Position numbers and translations under genes: made by a program
Notes under the pieces: model-generated
What the model saw: only the letters and a program-made list of their open reading frames with translations
What the model was told of the DNA's origin: nothing
Databases searched by the model: none
In this document: positions 54,301 through 60,808 of the stretch, one piece after another
Layout of the letters: the number at the start of each line of letters is the position of its first letter
How positions within the stretch are numbered: the first letter of the stretch is position 1
NCBI GenBank assembly: GCA_031285345.1
Contig: JAITWI010000055.1
Span: forward strand, 124,001-188,000
Origin: Alistipes sp.
GTDB taxonomy: Bacteria > Bacteroidota > Bacteroidia > Bacteroidales > Rikenellaceae
Direction: 5' to 3'
Length of the DNA: 64,000 bases

Positions 54301-56073
54301 GATGGGCGTGGTGACGCTTCCGTGCGGAGAGGTGTAGAACAGGTCGCGCGCCTCCAACGTGCCGTTTATGTCGTCGACGTTCGAACCTTCGACCGAGGCC
54401 GTTAGCCTGCCCGAAAGCGTCGAAATGGAGTCGATCCGATTGAGATTCGCCGCCGCGAGGTCGGCGTGGCGCAGATCGAGAGAGAGGTTTACGCGCGAAA
54501 CGTCGCCGCTAAAGGTTTCGAAACTTCCGGTAAGGTCGGCGTCGAGGGCTCTGTCTCGTGCGGCGAGGGATGCGCGGTATGTGTTGCCGTCCGACGAACC
54601 CCGAACCGTGATGCCGGAGTAGGGGTGGCCGCGAAAATCGAACCTGTCGATGCGCCCCTCGACGCTCCCTTCGGCGAGTTTTCCGCCGGCGAACGCGCCT
54701 CGCGCCGCCACCGAACCCGCCATGGAGCCCATCTCGTTTATCGCCAGTACGTTGCCCACATCGAATCCCGCCGTCGTCAGATTGCCGTCGAAGGAGGTCG
54801 TGCCGCTCGCGAGCGATATTTTGCCCGTCACGTCGGCTATCCCCGTGTCGGACGAGAGAACCGCATAGGCGTCGAAGCCGTCCATCCCGCCGCTTGCCGA
54901 GCCCTTCAGGGCGATTTCGCCCAGCCGCCCGACCGGAGCCGCAATGCCCTCAGGCAGTCCATTCCCCGTTGCGGTGCGAATCAGCCGCTCCACCTCATCA
55001 CCCGAGGTTTTGACGTTCAGGTTTTCGACTTTCAGCCGCATCCGCGAAACGTCGGGAAGCCCAGTGCTCGAAAACTCCGCCGCCAAAGCCGTGTCGCCGG
55101 AGGTTAAATTCGCTATCGCACCCGAAAGCGCGCTCAAAGGCCCCTCGGCGTGCGCCTCCACATCGTCGAAAACGAGCCCGCGATTGGCGAAAACCGGTGC
55201 GAACCAACCCAACAGGTCGGTGGTGACGCGCGACGGACGCACCCGAACGTCGAACGAGACGTTGTCGTTGAAATCCTGAAAAAGCGTCCAGTCCTTCTTT
55301 CCCGCGTCCAACAGAACGAGAGGCGCGTCTATCTCCGATCCTTCGGCGCGCGCCCTCACGTTGTCGAGCCTCACCGCCCCTCGCGACACGGTGAGCCCGT
55401 TGACCGAGAGATCGTCCACGCGCATCCCGCTCCGTTCGTCGAGCGACGCCGAGCGGATGTCCATCCTAACCGTGTCGCGCGCCACCACAAGATCGTCGAT
55501 ATCGGCCGTGGCGTTGCGGATGACGAAGCGGCTGAAATCGACCCCCTCGTCCTTGGGCGACCTGTCGTCGAATCGGAGGCCGAACGTGATGCCGCGCCCC
55601 TCTACGCCCATGATTCGCATCCGAAACTTAGAGTCGGGATTTTGGGGCTTTCCTCCACGCATGGCGTCGATCGTCTGTCGAATGTTGAGCACCCCCGTCG
55701 AATCGCGCCGCAGCCACATCTCGGCGCCGTCGACCTTCACCCGCCCGAATGTCAGCTCCCCGCCTCCCAGGCCCCATTCGACTACGGGAACGCTCACTTT
55801 TGACGCGTGCAGCAGGGTGTCGCCGGCGAGATCCTCCACCAAAAAGTCGTTAATCTCTATGTGGTTGATCAGTTTCACCCGCACGCTGCCTATGTTTACG
55901 CGGGTGCCGAGTTTTTCGGATGCAAAGTCGGTGAAACGGTGAACGATAGCGTTTTGCACGGCAGGGACGGAGACCAGCAGCGACACACCCAGGGGCAATG
56001 CGATGAGCACTAACAGCGACACCGAAAATGTCGCCACCAGAGTTTTCATCACATTTTTTATAACTTTGCCCAT
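51370..56073 (-). CDS. tamB: TamB / AsmA-like envelope protein
   Basis: A 1567-residue protein with an N-terminal membrane anchor (about 10-35), a very long beta-rich periplasmic stretch of repeating strands, and a C-terminal TamB (DUF490) domain: QLTMTGDYTISQGRFEFSMADVFSKDFDIVPGSSLRWSG and the terminal FDVGFSTGILDNTLLLEIEGNYVDDRA region. Such proteins bridge the membranes and are thought to move phospholipids or help assemble outer-membrane proteins. Acidic and Asn/Gly low-complexity stretches interrupt it at about 790-812 and 855-875. No TamA partner is in the window. It heads the cluster with exbB-exbD-tonB. Confidence 0.88.
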   Translation of the reverse strand: MGKVIKNVMKTLVATFSVSLLVLIALPLGVSLLVSVPAVQNAIVHRFTDFASEKLGTRVNIGSVRVKLINHIEINDFLVEDLAGDTLLHASKVSVPVVEWGLGGGELTFGRVKVDGAEMWLRRDSTGVLNIRQTIDAMRGGKPQNPDSKFRMRIMGVEGRGITFGLRFDDRSPKDEGVDFSRFVIRNATADIDDLVVARDTVRMDIRSASLDERSGMRVDDLSVNGLTVSRGAVRLDNVRARAEGSEIDAPLVLLDAGKKDWTLFQDFNDNVSFDVRVRPSRVTTDLLGWFAPVFANRGLVFDDVEAHAEGPLSALSGAIANLTSGDTALAAEFSSTGLPDVSRMRLKVENLNVKTSGDEVERLIRTATGNGLPEGIAAPVGRLGEIALKGSASGGMDGFDAYAVLSSDTGIADVTGKISLASGTTSFDGNLTTAGFDVGNVLAINEMGSMAGSVAARGAFAGGKLAEGSVEGRIDRFDFRGHPYSGITVRGSSDGNTYRASLAARDRALDADLTGSFETFSGDVSRVNLSLDLRHADLAAANLNRIDSISTLSGRLTASVEGSNVDDINGTLEARDLFYTSPHGSVTTPIVTIRSQSTQVGKELSLRSEFADAVFRSRLDYGDMFASLAGFLHDYVPIPSSGVANTTPAPIEGQNPFDITGYSAMNVTLKNTDALLGALAPGIRIAAGSALSATFNPYIRTFSLSARFAQLQYRGVVASEVELSSNNASDSLVMHLAAGDIYSQTAHIPDFVLHGGAKGRQMELSTRFTEENGGFAGVLGVRVSSDERPLLSEDGALLAYREGVEDGGGGEGGEDEGDEDRNSGGADLRVQLLPSHFSIDRTTWRVASGSLLWRQGRTSIDNLRIVSTGNSGVSAGNNATNANGDERGEGRQRLTASGAISKSGADVLHVELRNFDLSPLEKLVGKGMALRGVATGNIDAGALTGEPRIDARVDLDGVSMAGIEAPPLALSAVWDERMERILFEMLDRRAGMRVVSGSVSPADRTLDAAVTIDSLDVAVLDPLLGGILEQTRGKASVRLKAEGTFDRVALSGGVSVPRLETTLGFTRARYTLEGAEFAIKDSRLSLPATPLRDAFGGDGTLAMSVDARDLGNPRITIDASTRGMLVFDTEAAEGAAFYGRVFATGSAAVRYDRMGTAIDISARTDRGTRFFLPLNAKSNASWADFVTFVDPRNKEIDRNDALARARLRYEKQREAPTPERRKPLGMSITAELTPEAELHLQLDPSLGNGITAHGAGVIGLEVNPSAGQLTMTGDYTISQGRFEFSMADVFSKDFDIVPGSSLRWSGAPEDALLNIRTSHRVRTSLVPLLGEENGFGTGRSSMPVDCILSLSGPMSAPEITFDIDLPSADRDAKLAAAGSMNTPELKSMQFLSLLMTGSFVTDNSITGQTAGSGAMATGALGFDILTNQLGNFLSSDDYDIYFRYRPQENFLSNQFDVGFSTGILDNTLLLEIEGNYVDDRAITSVGTNASNLAGDVSLTWVIDRAGNLRLKVFTKTIDRLNETQGLQESGLGVSWKKDFNRAGDIFKRKNSNFGEINSDKSSETGQ
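56061..56068 (+). promoter_or_regulatory. -7 element that may serve tsaD
   Basis: TAACTTTG fits TAnnTTTG but lies inside the tamB 5' coding end, with no good TTTG upstream. It would give tsaD a leader of about 75 nt overlapping the tamB message. Confidence 0.3.
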
Positions 56074-56116
56074 TCTGTATGAGGTCGCGTATGCGCGCGC
56101 GTGCGTTTATGACCTG

Positions 56117-56124
56117 CAAAAGTA
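56117..56124 (-). promoter_or_regulatory. -7 element for tamB
   Basis: Minus-strand TACTTTTG fits TAnnTTTG; TCTG lies 19 nt upstream instead of TTTG. It would give a leader of about 35-40 nt before the tamB ATG at 56073. Confidence 0.4.
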
Positions 56125-56150
56125 ATGCATTTCAATCAATAAGCAGAAAA

Positions 56151-57212
56151 ATGGGCGGTGAAACGGTGATTTTGGGGATCGAATCCTCGTGCGACGACAC
56201 TTCGGCGGCGGTGCTTCGCGGCAGCGTGTTGCTGTCCAACGTGATAGCGTCGCAACAGGTACACGTCAGGTACGGCGGGGTGATACCTGAGTTGGCCTCG
56301 CGCGCCCATCAGCAAAACATTGTCCCTGTGGTCGACGCGGCTCTGCGCGACGGGGGGGTTACGGTCGCCGACCTCGACGCCATAGCCTTCACCCGCGGGC
56401 CGGGGCTTTTGGGTTCGCTGTTGGTGGGGGTGTCGTTCGCCAAGGGGCTGTCGCTGGCGCACGACGTTCCGCTGGTGGAGGTCAACCACCTGCAAGGGCA
56501 CATTCTGTCGCACTTCATAGATACACAGCAAGAGGGTATGGATAGCGAGAAGTTTGCTGTCGACCGCCCGTGCGGCTCGCATCATCCATCGTTTCCGTTT
56601 ATATGCCTGTTGGTGTCGGGCGGCCACACCCAGATCGTGGTGGTGCGCTCGCCCCTGGAGATGGAGATCGTCGGCACCACGATAGACGACGCGGCGGGCG
56701 AGGCGTTCGACAAGTGTGCCAAGGTGATGGGGCTGCCCTATCCCGGAGGGCCCGAGATAGATAGGCTGGCGGCCGGCGGCGATCCGCTGCGTTTCAAGTT
56801 CGCCCAGCCGAGAGTCGGAGGGCTCGACTATTCGTTCAGCGGGCTGAAGACGTCGTTTTTATACACTCTGCGGGATGAGGTGGCTTCGGATGGCGATTTT
56901 GTCGAGCGCAACCTGGCCGACCTTTGCGCCTCGCTTCAACGCGCCATCATCGACACGCTTTTGCATAAACTTCGGCTGGCCGCGCGGCAATACGGCGTCA
57001 AAGACATAGCCGCAGCCGGAGGGGTTTCGGCCAACTCGGGGCTGCGCGACGCACTTTTGGCTGAGGGTGCTCGCAACGGATGGAGGGTGTTTTTGCCCGA
57101 GCGGCGGTTCACCACCGACAACGCCGCCATGATCGCCTCCGCCGGACGCTTTCTCTACCAAGCCGGGCGATTCTCATCCTTAGACGCCGCGCCGTTTACA
57201 AGGGGGAAATAA
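56151..57212 (+). CDS. tsaD: tRNA N6-adenosine threonylcarbamoyltransferase, with insertion
   Basis: A 353-residue ASKHA-fold enzyme that, with TsaB/TsaE, adds threonylcarbamoyl to A37 of tRNAs reading ANN codons. The start MGGETVILGIESSCDDTSAAV is standard; earlier in-frame ATGs add unrelated residues. Metal His113 and His117 lie in VNHLQGHILSH; CLLVSGGHTQIV and GGVSANSGL are intact. Residues about 124-147 are an extra hydrophilic segment before FPFICLLVSGGH, where homologues have only a few residues. The one tRNA gene of the window, tRNA-Thr, is among its likely substrates. Confidence 0.95.
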   Translation: MGGETVILGIESSCDDTSAAVLRGSVLLSNVIASQQVHVRYGGVIPELASRAHQQNIVPVVDAALRDGGVTVADLDAIAFTRGPGLLGSLLVGVSFAKGLSLAHDVPLVEVNHLQGHILSHFIDTQQEGMDSEKFAVDRPCGSHHPSFPFICLLVSGGHTQIVVVRSPLEMEIVGTTIDDAAGEAFDKCAKVMGLPYPGGPEIDRLAAGGDPLRFKFAQPRVGGLDYSFSGLKTSFLYTLRDEVASDGDFVERNLADLCASLQRAIIDTLLHKLRLAARQYGVKDIAAAGGVSANSGLRDALLAEGARNGWRVFLPERRFTTDNAAMIASAGRFLYQAGRFSSLDAAPFTRGK

Positions 57213-57215
57213 TCG

Positions 57216-57241
57216 GCCGCGCCGTTTACCCGCGGCGCGGC
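57216..57241. other. GC-rich hairpin between convergent tsaD and DUF5606 genes
   Basis: Perfect 9-bp stem GCCGCGCCG / CGGCGCGGC with an 8-nt loop, 4 nt past the tsaD stop. No T tract on either side. The left arm repeats a 14-nt string from the end of tsaD (near 57187-57200). Confidence 0.5.
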
Positions 57242-57280
57242 ACGATAGACCGATGCACCGCACCGTAGTTTTTCACTTTC

Positions 57281-57697
57281 TTATTCTTCGGCCTCTTCGG
57301 GTTCTTCGGGCAGCTTGAACTCGGTCATCCCGGCGGCCACCAACACGTTGAACCACTGGACGATCTTCTTCATGTCCGAGGCGTGCACCCTGTCGGGGTC
57401 GTAGTCGGGCACCACCTCGGCGAAGGTCTTGGCGATCTTGGCGGCGTCTTCCTTGTGACCGATGGTGGGTTTGCCGCCCGTGTGAGCGTAGAACGCGGTG
57501 AATACGTCGGCCAGCGGGCGGTCTTCGCTGTCGGTGAACACCGAGATGTCGGTCATCGAACTGACCCGCGCGTTGCTCGGCACGTTCATGCGCTTGCCGT
57601 CGGCCAGACCTTCGACAATGACGCCGCGGGTGCTCTGAGCCACATATTTATACAGTCCGGGGTAGCCGCTCACGGCCAGGATTTCTTTTAGTTCCAT
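57281..57697 (-). CDS. DUF5606 family protein
   Basis: A 138-residue cytoplasmic protein: MELKEILAVSGYPGLYKYVAQSTRGVIVEGLADGKR, then SSMTDISVFTDSED and a helical second half ending in an acidic tail. This matches the Bacteroidetes-specific DUF5606 family, small proteins with an SH3-like first half and no known role. Monocistronic by appearance, convergent with tsaD. Confidence 0.85.
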   Translation of the reverse strand: MELKEILAVSGYPGLYKYVAQSTRGVIVEGLADGKRMNVPSNARVSSMTDISVFTDSEDRPLADVFTAFYAHTGGKPTIGHKEDAAKIAKTFAEVVPDYDPDRVHASDMKKIVQWFNVLVAAGMTEFKLPEEPEEAEE

Positions 57698-57768
57698 GAT
57701 TTATCAGTTGCTAATATTTAGTTATACTTTTATTTATGGGTTGAATGGCGGTGTGAAATTAGAACGCA

Positions 57769-58614
57769 CTATTCGAGGGCCGTCATGTAGATTTTATCAA
57801 AAAGGTCATTGACCTTGCGCACACGCAGAATAATTTCCCATACATATTCTGCTTTTTTTGTATTTGCGCTCGGGAAGGTATTCCAGTGCGATTGAAGTTG
57901 GTCGTGGATTACTCGTAATTCAGACCGAATATCTCTTGAATACATCATAAAATCCGGCCTTATCATTTTTTCTTTTCGGTAATAGAATCTATCAAAAAAA
58001 TCAGTAGGGAACAAACTATCCGGGTTATTTATCCGTTTATCAATGGACATTACGGTTCCTCTTAACTCTGTCAACGCCTCTATCACATCGGCGATCGACC
58101 GTTGCTCGGGATTATTGCTCTCCTTCAGCATCTTCAAGTCCAGCGAGACAGAAATAGGGTTTTCCGTCTCTCCTCCCCCCGCTTCAATGGCTCTTATTTG
58201 GTTCTCAATCTCTTTCTTTGCCTGATCGACACTTTTCAAGTCTTTAATATCAAAAGAAATGATTCTTGTCGAAGCCACATCGAAAGGAATACTTTCTCCT
58301 TTTTTGATAAGTTGTATCAGCGGCTTTTTTGTAGCGTGCCTCAAAGCCAATTCATAGAAAACGTTCGGGTTATGTTCCGTTAAATCGGCTATAACCAAAG
58401 GCGAATCGATAATTTTTTGAATGATCTGGGTTGTTATTATTCCCGGCTCTGAAATTTTGTCTGCCCTAATAGGATCATATCCCATTGATTCGACGGGTGG
58501 AGTAATGATGTATTCCAACACCATATCGGAACGGCTTCTTGTTTCCGAATCGGCATCTCCGATGGGGGAAATCACAAAACAAATCTTTTTTTCGGTGTTG
58601 GTTTTCATCTTCAT
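57769..58614 (-). CDS. AT-rich nucleoside 2-deoxyribosyltransferase-like (DRHyd/TIR-like) protein
   Basis: A 281-residue protein. Residues 10-125 resemble the nucleoside deoxyribosyltransferase / DRHyd superfamily: ICFVISPIGDADSETR, EYIITPPVESMGYDPIRADKIS, VIADLTEHNPNVFYELALRHA with a conserved Glu88, and KPLIQLIKKGESIPFD. Such domains share a fold with TIR and often cleave N-glycosidic bonds in nucleotides. The C-terminal half (about 130-281) is helical and unrecognised. No signal peptide. The gene is far more AT-rich than its neighbours and stands alone, which suggests recent gain. A defence-effector role is possible but unproven. Confidence 0.65.
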   Translation of the reverse strand: MKMKTNTEKKICFVISPIGDADSETRSRSDMVLEYIITPPVESMGYDPIRADKISEPGIITTQIIQKIIDSPLVIADLTEHNPNVFYELALRHATKKPLIQLIKKGESIPFDVASTRIISFDIKDLKSVDQAKKEIENQIRAIEAGGGETENPISVSLDLKMLKESNNPEQRSIADVIEALTELRGTVMSIDKRINNPDSLFPTDFFDRFYYRKEKMIRPDFMMYSRDIRSELRVIHDQLQSHWNTFPSANTKKAEYVWEIILRVRKVNDLFDKIYMTALE

Positions 58615-58630
58615 TCCGAGTATTGACGCA

Positions 58631-58638
58631 CAAAGATA
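58631..58638 (-). promoter_or_regulatory. -7 promoter element for the deoxyribosyltransferase-like gene
   Basis: Minus-strand TATCTTTG, a perfect TAnnTTTG match, in the 25-nt gap behind the radical-SAM gene; no TTTG at the right distance. The leader would be only about 10 nt. Confidence 0.4.
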
Positions 58639-58639
58639 A

Positions 58640-59638
58640 TCATTTTACGTACATATCCCCCTGCCGGGCGTCGAGCTGTTCGAGGCGGCGTTCGAGCATC
58701 GCAAGCAGGGTCTCGTTGCGCACCGGACCCCACCCCTCGCCGACGCGGTGGCGGGGTGGAGCCTCGCCCGCGAACCGCTCCACCACCAGCGACGGGCGCA
58801 GGCGGCGCAAAATCTCGATGAAAAAGTCGATGTACTCCTCGGGCGTGTTCCAAAACCGGAACTTTTCCGGCGAGCGTTCGTACTCGTCGGCCATCGCCGT
58901 GCCGCGAAAAATCTGCAACTGATGGAACTTTACAGTGGTGAGGGGCAGCGAGTTGATGACGTCGGTCTGCGCCAAAAGCATTTCGGGAGTCTCGCCCGGA
59001 AACCCCAAAATAAAGTGGGCGCCGATGTGCAGGCCGCAACCCGGAACGGATGAAAACGCCTCAGATGCACGCGCGACCGACAAAGCCTCGGCGCGCTCGG
59101 CAGTCATCTCCACCGCCCGCCGCGCCGCCGCGAAGTCGTGCCTGCGGTTAACCGCCCGCAGGGTCGCGTCGAAGGTCGATTCGATGCCGTATTCGAGGGC
59201 GACGTAGTGGCTGCGGGCAAGTTCGGCGAAGTAGTCCAACTTGGCTTCGTCCACACAGTCGGGTCGGGTGCCGACCACAATCCCCGCCACCAGAGGGTGC
59301 GCCAGCGCCTCGTCGTAGATGCGCCGCAACTCCTCCAACGGCGCGTAGGTGTTGGAGAACGACTGGAAATATGCCAGGTAGCGCTCGGCTTTTCGGTATC
59401 TGCGGGCGTGAAACTCCACTCCTTCGTCTATCTGCCTCGTGATGGTTTTGGTGGGTTGGCAGTAGGATGGCGTGAAGGCCTCGTTGAGGCAGAACGTGCA
59501 GCCGCCCACGGCCAGAGTGCCGTCGCGGTTGGGGCATCCGAAACCGGCGTTGATGGTCACCTTCTGCACCCGCCCGCCCAACAGCTCCCGAAAATATCGC
59601 GAATAGCTGTTGAAGCGTCTCTCTTTCGGATTACTCAT
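58640..59638 (-). CDS. TIGR01212-family radical SAM protein
   Basis: A 332-residue radical-SAM enzyme (YhcC-like). The cluster cysteines are Cys35, Cys47 and Cys50 in GCPNRDGTLAVGGCTFC, where the first spacing is wide, as is usual for this family. FQSFSNTYAPLEELRRIYDEAL, GTRPDCV, LEYGIES and GAHFILGFPGETPEM follow. The reaction is not known. Residues about 181-201 are an Ala/Ser-rich insertion before LHIGAHFILG. It overlaps the upstream TPR-like gene by 8 nt. Confidence 0.9.
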   Translation of the reverse strand: MSNPKERRFNSYSRYFRELLGGRVQKVTINAGFGCPNRDGTLAVGGCTFCLNEAFTPSYCQPTKTITRQIDEGVEFHARRYRKAERYLAYFQSFSNTYAPLEELRRIYDEALAHPLVAGIVVGTRPDCVDEAKLDYFAELARSHYVALEYGIESTFDATLRAVNRRHDFAAARRAVEMTAERAEALSVARASEAFSSVPGCGLHIGAHFILGFPGETPEMLLAQTDVINSLPLTTVKFHQLQIFRGTAMADEYERSPEKFRFWNTPEEYIDFFIEILRRLRPSLVVERFAGEAPPRHRVGEGWGPVRNETLLAMLERRLEQLDARQGDMYVK

Positions 59639-60332
59639 TTTTCAGAGTGTCGATGAACTCGGGGAACTGCGCCCACAGGTGTTCGGTCTGCAGCCAAAGT
59701 TCGCGCGCAAGTGCCTCGGGCGAGGGTTTCTCCGAATCTATATCGGTCAAATAAGCGGCGTCCGTCGGGTGTTCAGAGGCCGTGAATTCGCGAAAAAACG
59801 GTGCGAAACGGGTTTTGAAACGCATCATATTTCCCTCGGGAAGTCGTCCGCCGCGCCGGAATTCGCTCCAAAGCATCAGCACCTGCTTGTCGGCGTGCTT
59901 GTCCGAAATGTCGTTGATTATTTCGTCGAACGAATCGACTTCGCCCATCGCCAACAGGGTGTAGGCCAGGCGAACGGTGACTTCGAGGTGGTCTTCGGGA
60001 TCGACCTCCAACACGAACTCGAACATCGCCGCGGCCATCTCCCAGTCTCCCGCCAAAAAATGGTCGGTCGCCGACAGGGCGGAGAGTTCCACCGCGCTTT
60101 GGGAGTTGTCGTCGTGCCAGTCGAGGATCGTCTCCTCGTCCTCCGGCAACAGTTCGTAGAGCCGGCGAAACGCCTCGTAACGCATGTCGCACGCCCCCTC
60201 GACATCGCCCGCGCGCTCTTTTTTGCGTGACGAGTCGATGATGCGGCCAAAGTCGTAAAGACCCTGCGGATCGTCCGTTGTGACGATTCGGAAGGTCTGG
60301 TCGGGGGAAGGAATGAGCTCGGTGTGCGCCAT
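59631..60332 (-). CDS. TPR-like helical protein, function unknown
   Basis: A 233-residue acidic, mainly helical protein. Segments such as AFRRLYELLPEDEETILDWHDDN, AMFEFVLEVDPEDHLEVTVRLAYTLLAMGEVD and LMLWSEFRRGG read like paired tetratricopeptide helices. No signal peptide or membrane segment. It overlaps the radical-SAM gene by 8 nt, so the two are likely translated together. I cannot name the family with confidence. Confidence 0.65.
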   Translation of the reverse strand: MAHTELIPSPDQTFRIVTTDDPQGLYDFGRIIDSSRKKERAGDVEGACDMRYEAFRRLYELLPEDEETILDWHDDNSQSAVELSALSATDHFLAGDWEMAAAMFEFVLEVDPEDHLEVTVRLAYTLLAMGEVDSFDEIINDISDKHADKQVLMLWSEFRRGGRLPEGNMMRFKTRFAPFFREFTASEHPTDAAYLTDIDSEKPSPEALARELWLQTEHLWAQFPEFIDTLKNE

Positions 60333-60391
60333 TTCGGGGTCGTGTTTTGAAAAATAGTGCGTAAAAGTAGCGTAAATTTATGGAAAAGTGC

Positions 60392-60399
60392 TACATTTG
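60392..60399 (+). promoter_or_regulatory. -7 element for the tRNA-Thr transcript
   Basis: TACATTTG matches TAnnTTTG in AT-rich DNA 90 nt upstream of the tRNA; no TTTG in place. The precursor would include palindromic element copy 2. Confidence 0.35.
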
Positions 60400-60424
60400 C
60401 CCCGCAAACCGCCGCAATCGACGA

Positions 60425-60474
60425 CAAGCCGAGCGTACGGGAGTCTTTTTTCCCGATACCGAGGCGCGAAGGAG
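60425..60474 (+). repeat. Constant-flank/variable-core palindromic element, copy 2
   Basis: CAAGCCGAG, a 25-nt core forming GTACGGGA...TCCCGATAC, then CCGAGGCGCGAAGGAG. It sits in the 5' leader of tRNA-Thr, 16 nt before the tRNA. Confidence 0.7.
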
Positions 60475-60489
60475 AAAGCAAAGTTTACC

Positions 60490-60562
60490 GCCGCAATAGC
60501 TCAGTTGGTAGAGCGTTTCACTCGTAATGAAGAGGTCCCCGGTTCAAGTCCGGGTTGCGGCT
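60490..60562 (+). tRNA. tRNA-Thr (anticodon CGT)
   Basis: A 73-nt cloverleaf: acceptor GCCGCAA/TTGCGGC with discriminator T, D-arm GCTC/GAGC with AGTTGGTA loop, anticodon arm TTTCA/TGAAG with loop CTCGTAA (anticodon CGT at positions 34-36), T-arm CCCGG/CCGGG with TTCAAGT loop. It reads ACG codons. No CCA is encoded. The next nucleotides start a strong hairpin. Confidence 0.97.
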
Positions 60563-60604
60563 CGCGGAGGCGGGAAACCCACACGTGGATTTCCCGCCTC
60601 CGCG
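60563..60604 (+). terminator. Strong hairpin directly after tRNA-Thr
   Basis: A perfect 15-bp stem (60563-60577 with 60590-60604; arm CGCGGAGGCGGGAAA) and a 12-nt loop that can pair further (CCA/TGG). It starts on the base after the tRNA discriminator. There is no T tract, so it may mark the 3' end for processing as well as termination. Confidence 0.6.
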
Positions 60605-60644
60605 TTATTGCATCCGGACGCGAACCGAAAGGTTCAACCGACGC

Positions 60645-60692
60645 CAAGCCGAGAGCAATCGAGCTTGCTTGAATTGCCGAGGCGCGAAGGAG
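60645..60692 (+). repeat. Constant-flank/variable-core palindromic element, copy 3
   Basis: CAAGCCGAG, a 23-nt core (GCAAT...AGCTTGCTT...ATTG), then CCGAGGCGCGAAGGAG. Its core resembles copy 1; its right flank equals copy 2. It precedes the duplicated tRNA end at 60714. Confidence 0.7.
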
Positions 60693-60713
60693 GAAAACGA
60701 GCGAAGCGAAGTT

Positions 60714-60731
60714 AAGTCCGGGTTGCGGCTC
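60714..60731 (+). repeat. Duplicate of the tRNA-Thr 3' end
   Basis: AAGTCCGGGTTGCGGCTC is identical to 60546-60563 (T-arm, acceptor strand, discriminator and next base), 168 nt downstream. It may be an attachment-site remnant or the tail of a deleted second tRNA copy. Confidence 0.8.
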
Positions 60732-60780
60732 CAAACAGAAGCAGGGGATGAAGATTCATCCCCTGCTTCTGTTTGGAGCC
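60727..60780. other. Perfect 25-bp inverted repeat
   Basis: Arms 60727-60751 and 60756-60780 (left arm starts GGCTCCAAACAGAAG) are perfectly complementary around a 4-nt loop AGAT. The left arm begins inside the duplicated tRNA end. It lies 28 nt before the end of the convergent acyltransferase gene; no T tract. Confidence 0.8.
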
Positions 60781-60808
60781 TGTTCCCTCGCGTTGAGGTT
60801 TATTCGCG

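Larger units (their letters stand above)
60333..60808. other. 476-nt region without protein genes: tRNA-Thr, repeats and hairpins
   Basis: Contents in order: a -7-like TACATTTG (60392-60399), palindromic element copy 2 (60425-60474), tRNA-Thr (60490-60562), a 15-bp hairpin (60563-60604), element copy 3 (60645-60692), a duplicate of the last 18 nt of the tRNA region (60714-60731) and a 25-bp hairpin (60727-60780). Short open frames here are not credible genes. Confidence 0.7.

Noticed and set aside
60425..60780. CRISPR array or integrated mobile element at the tRNA-Thr locus
   Set aside because: Only two or three repeats with irregular spacing and no spacers, no cas gene, and no integrase or cargo between the repeated tRNA ends.
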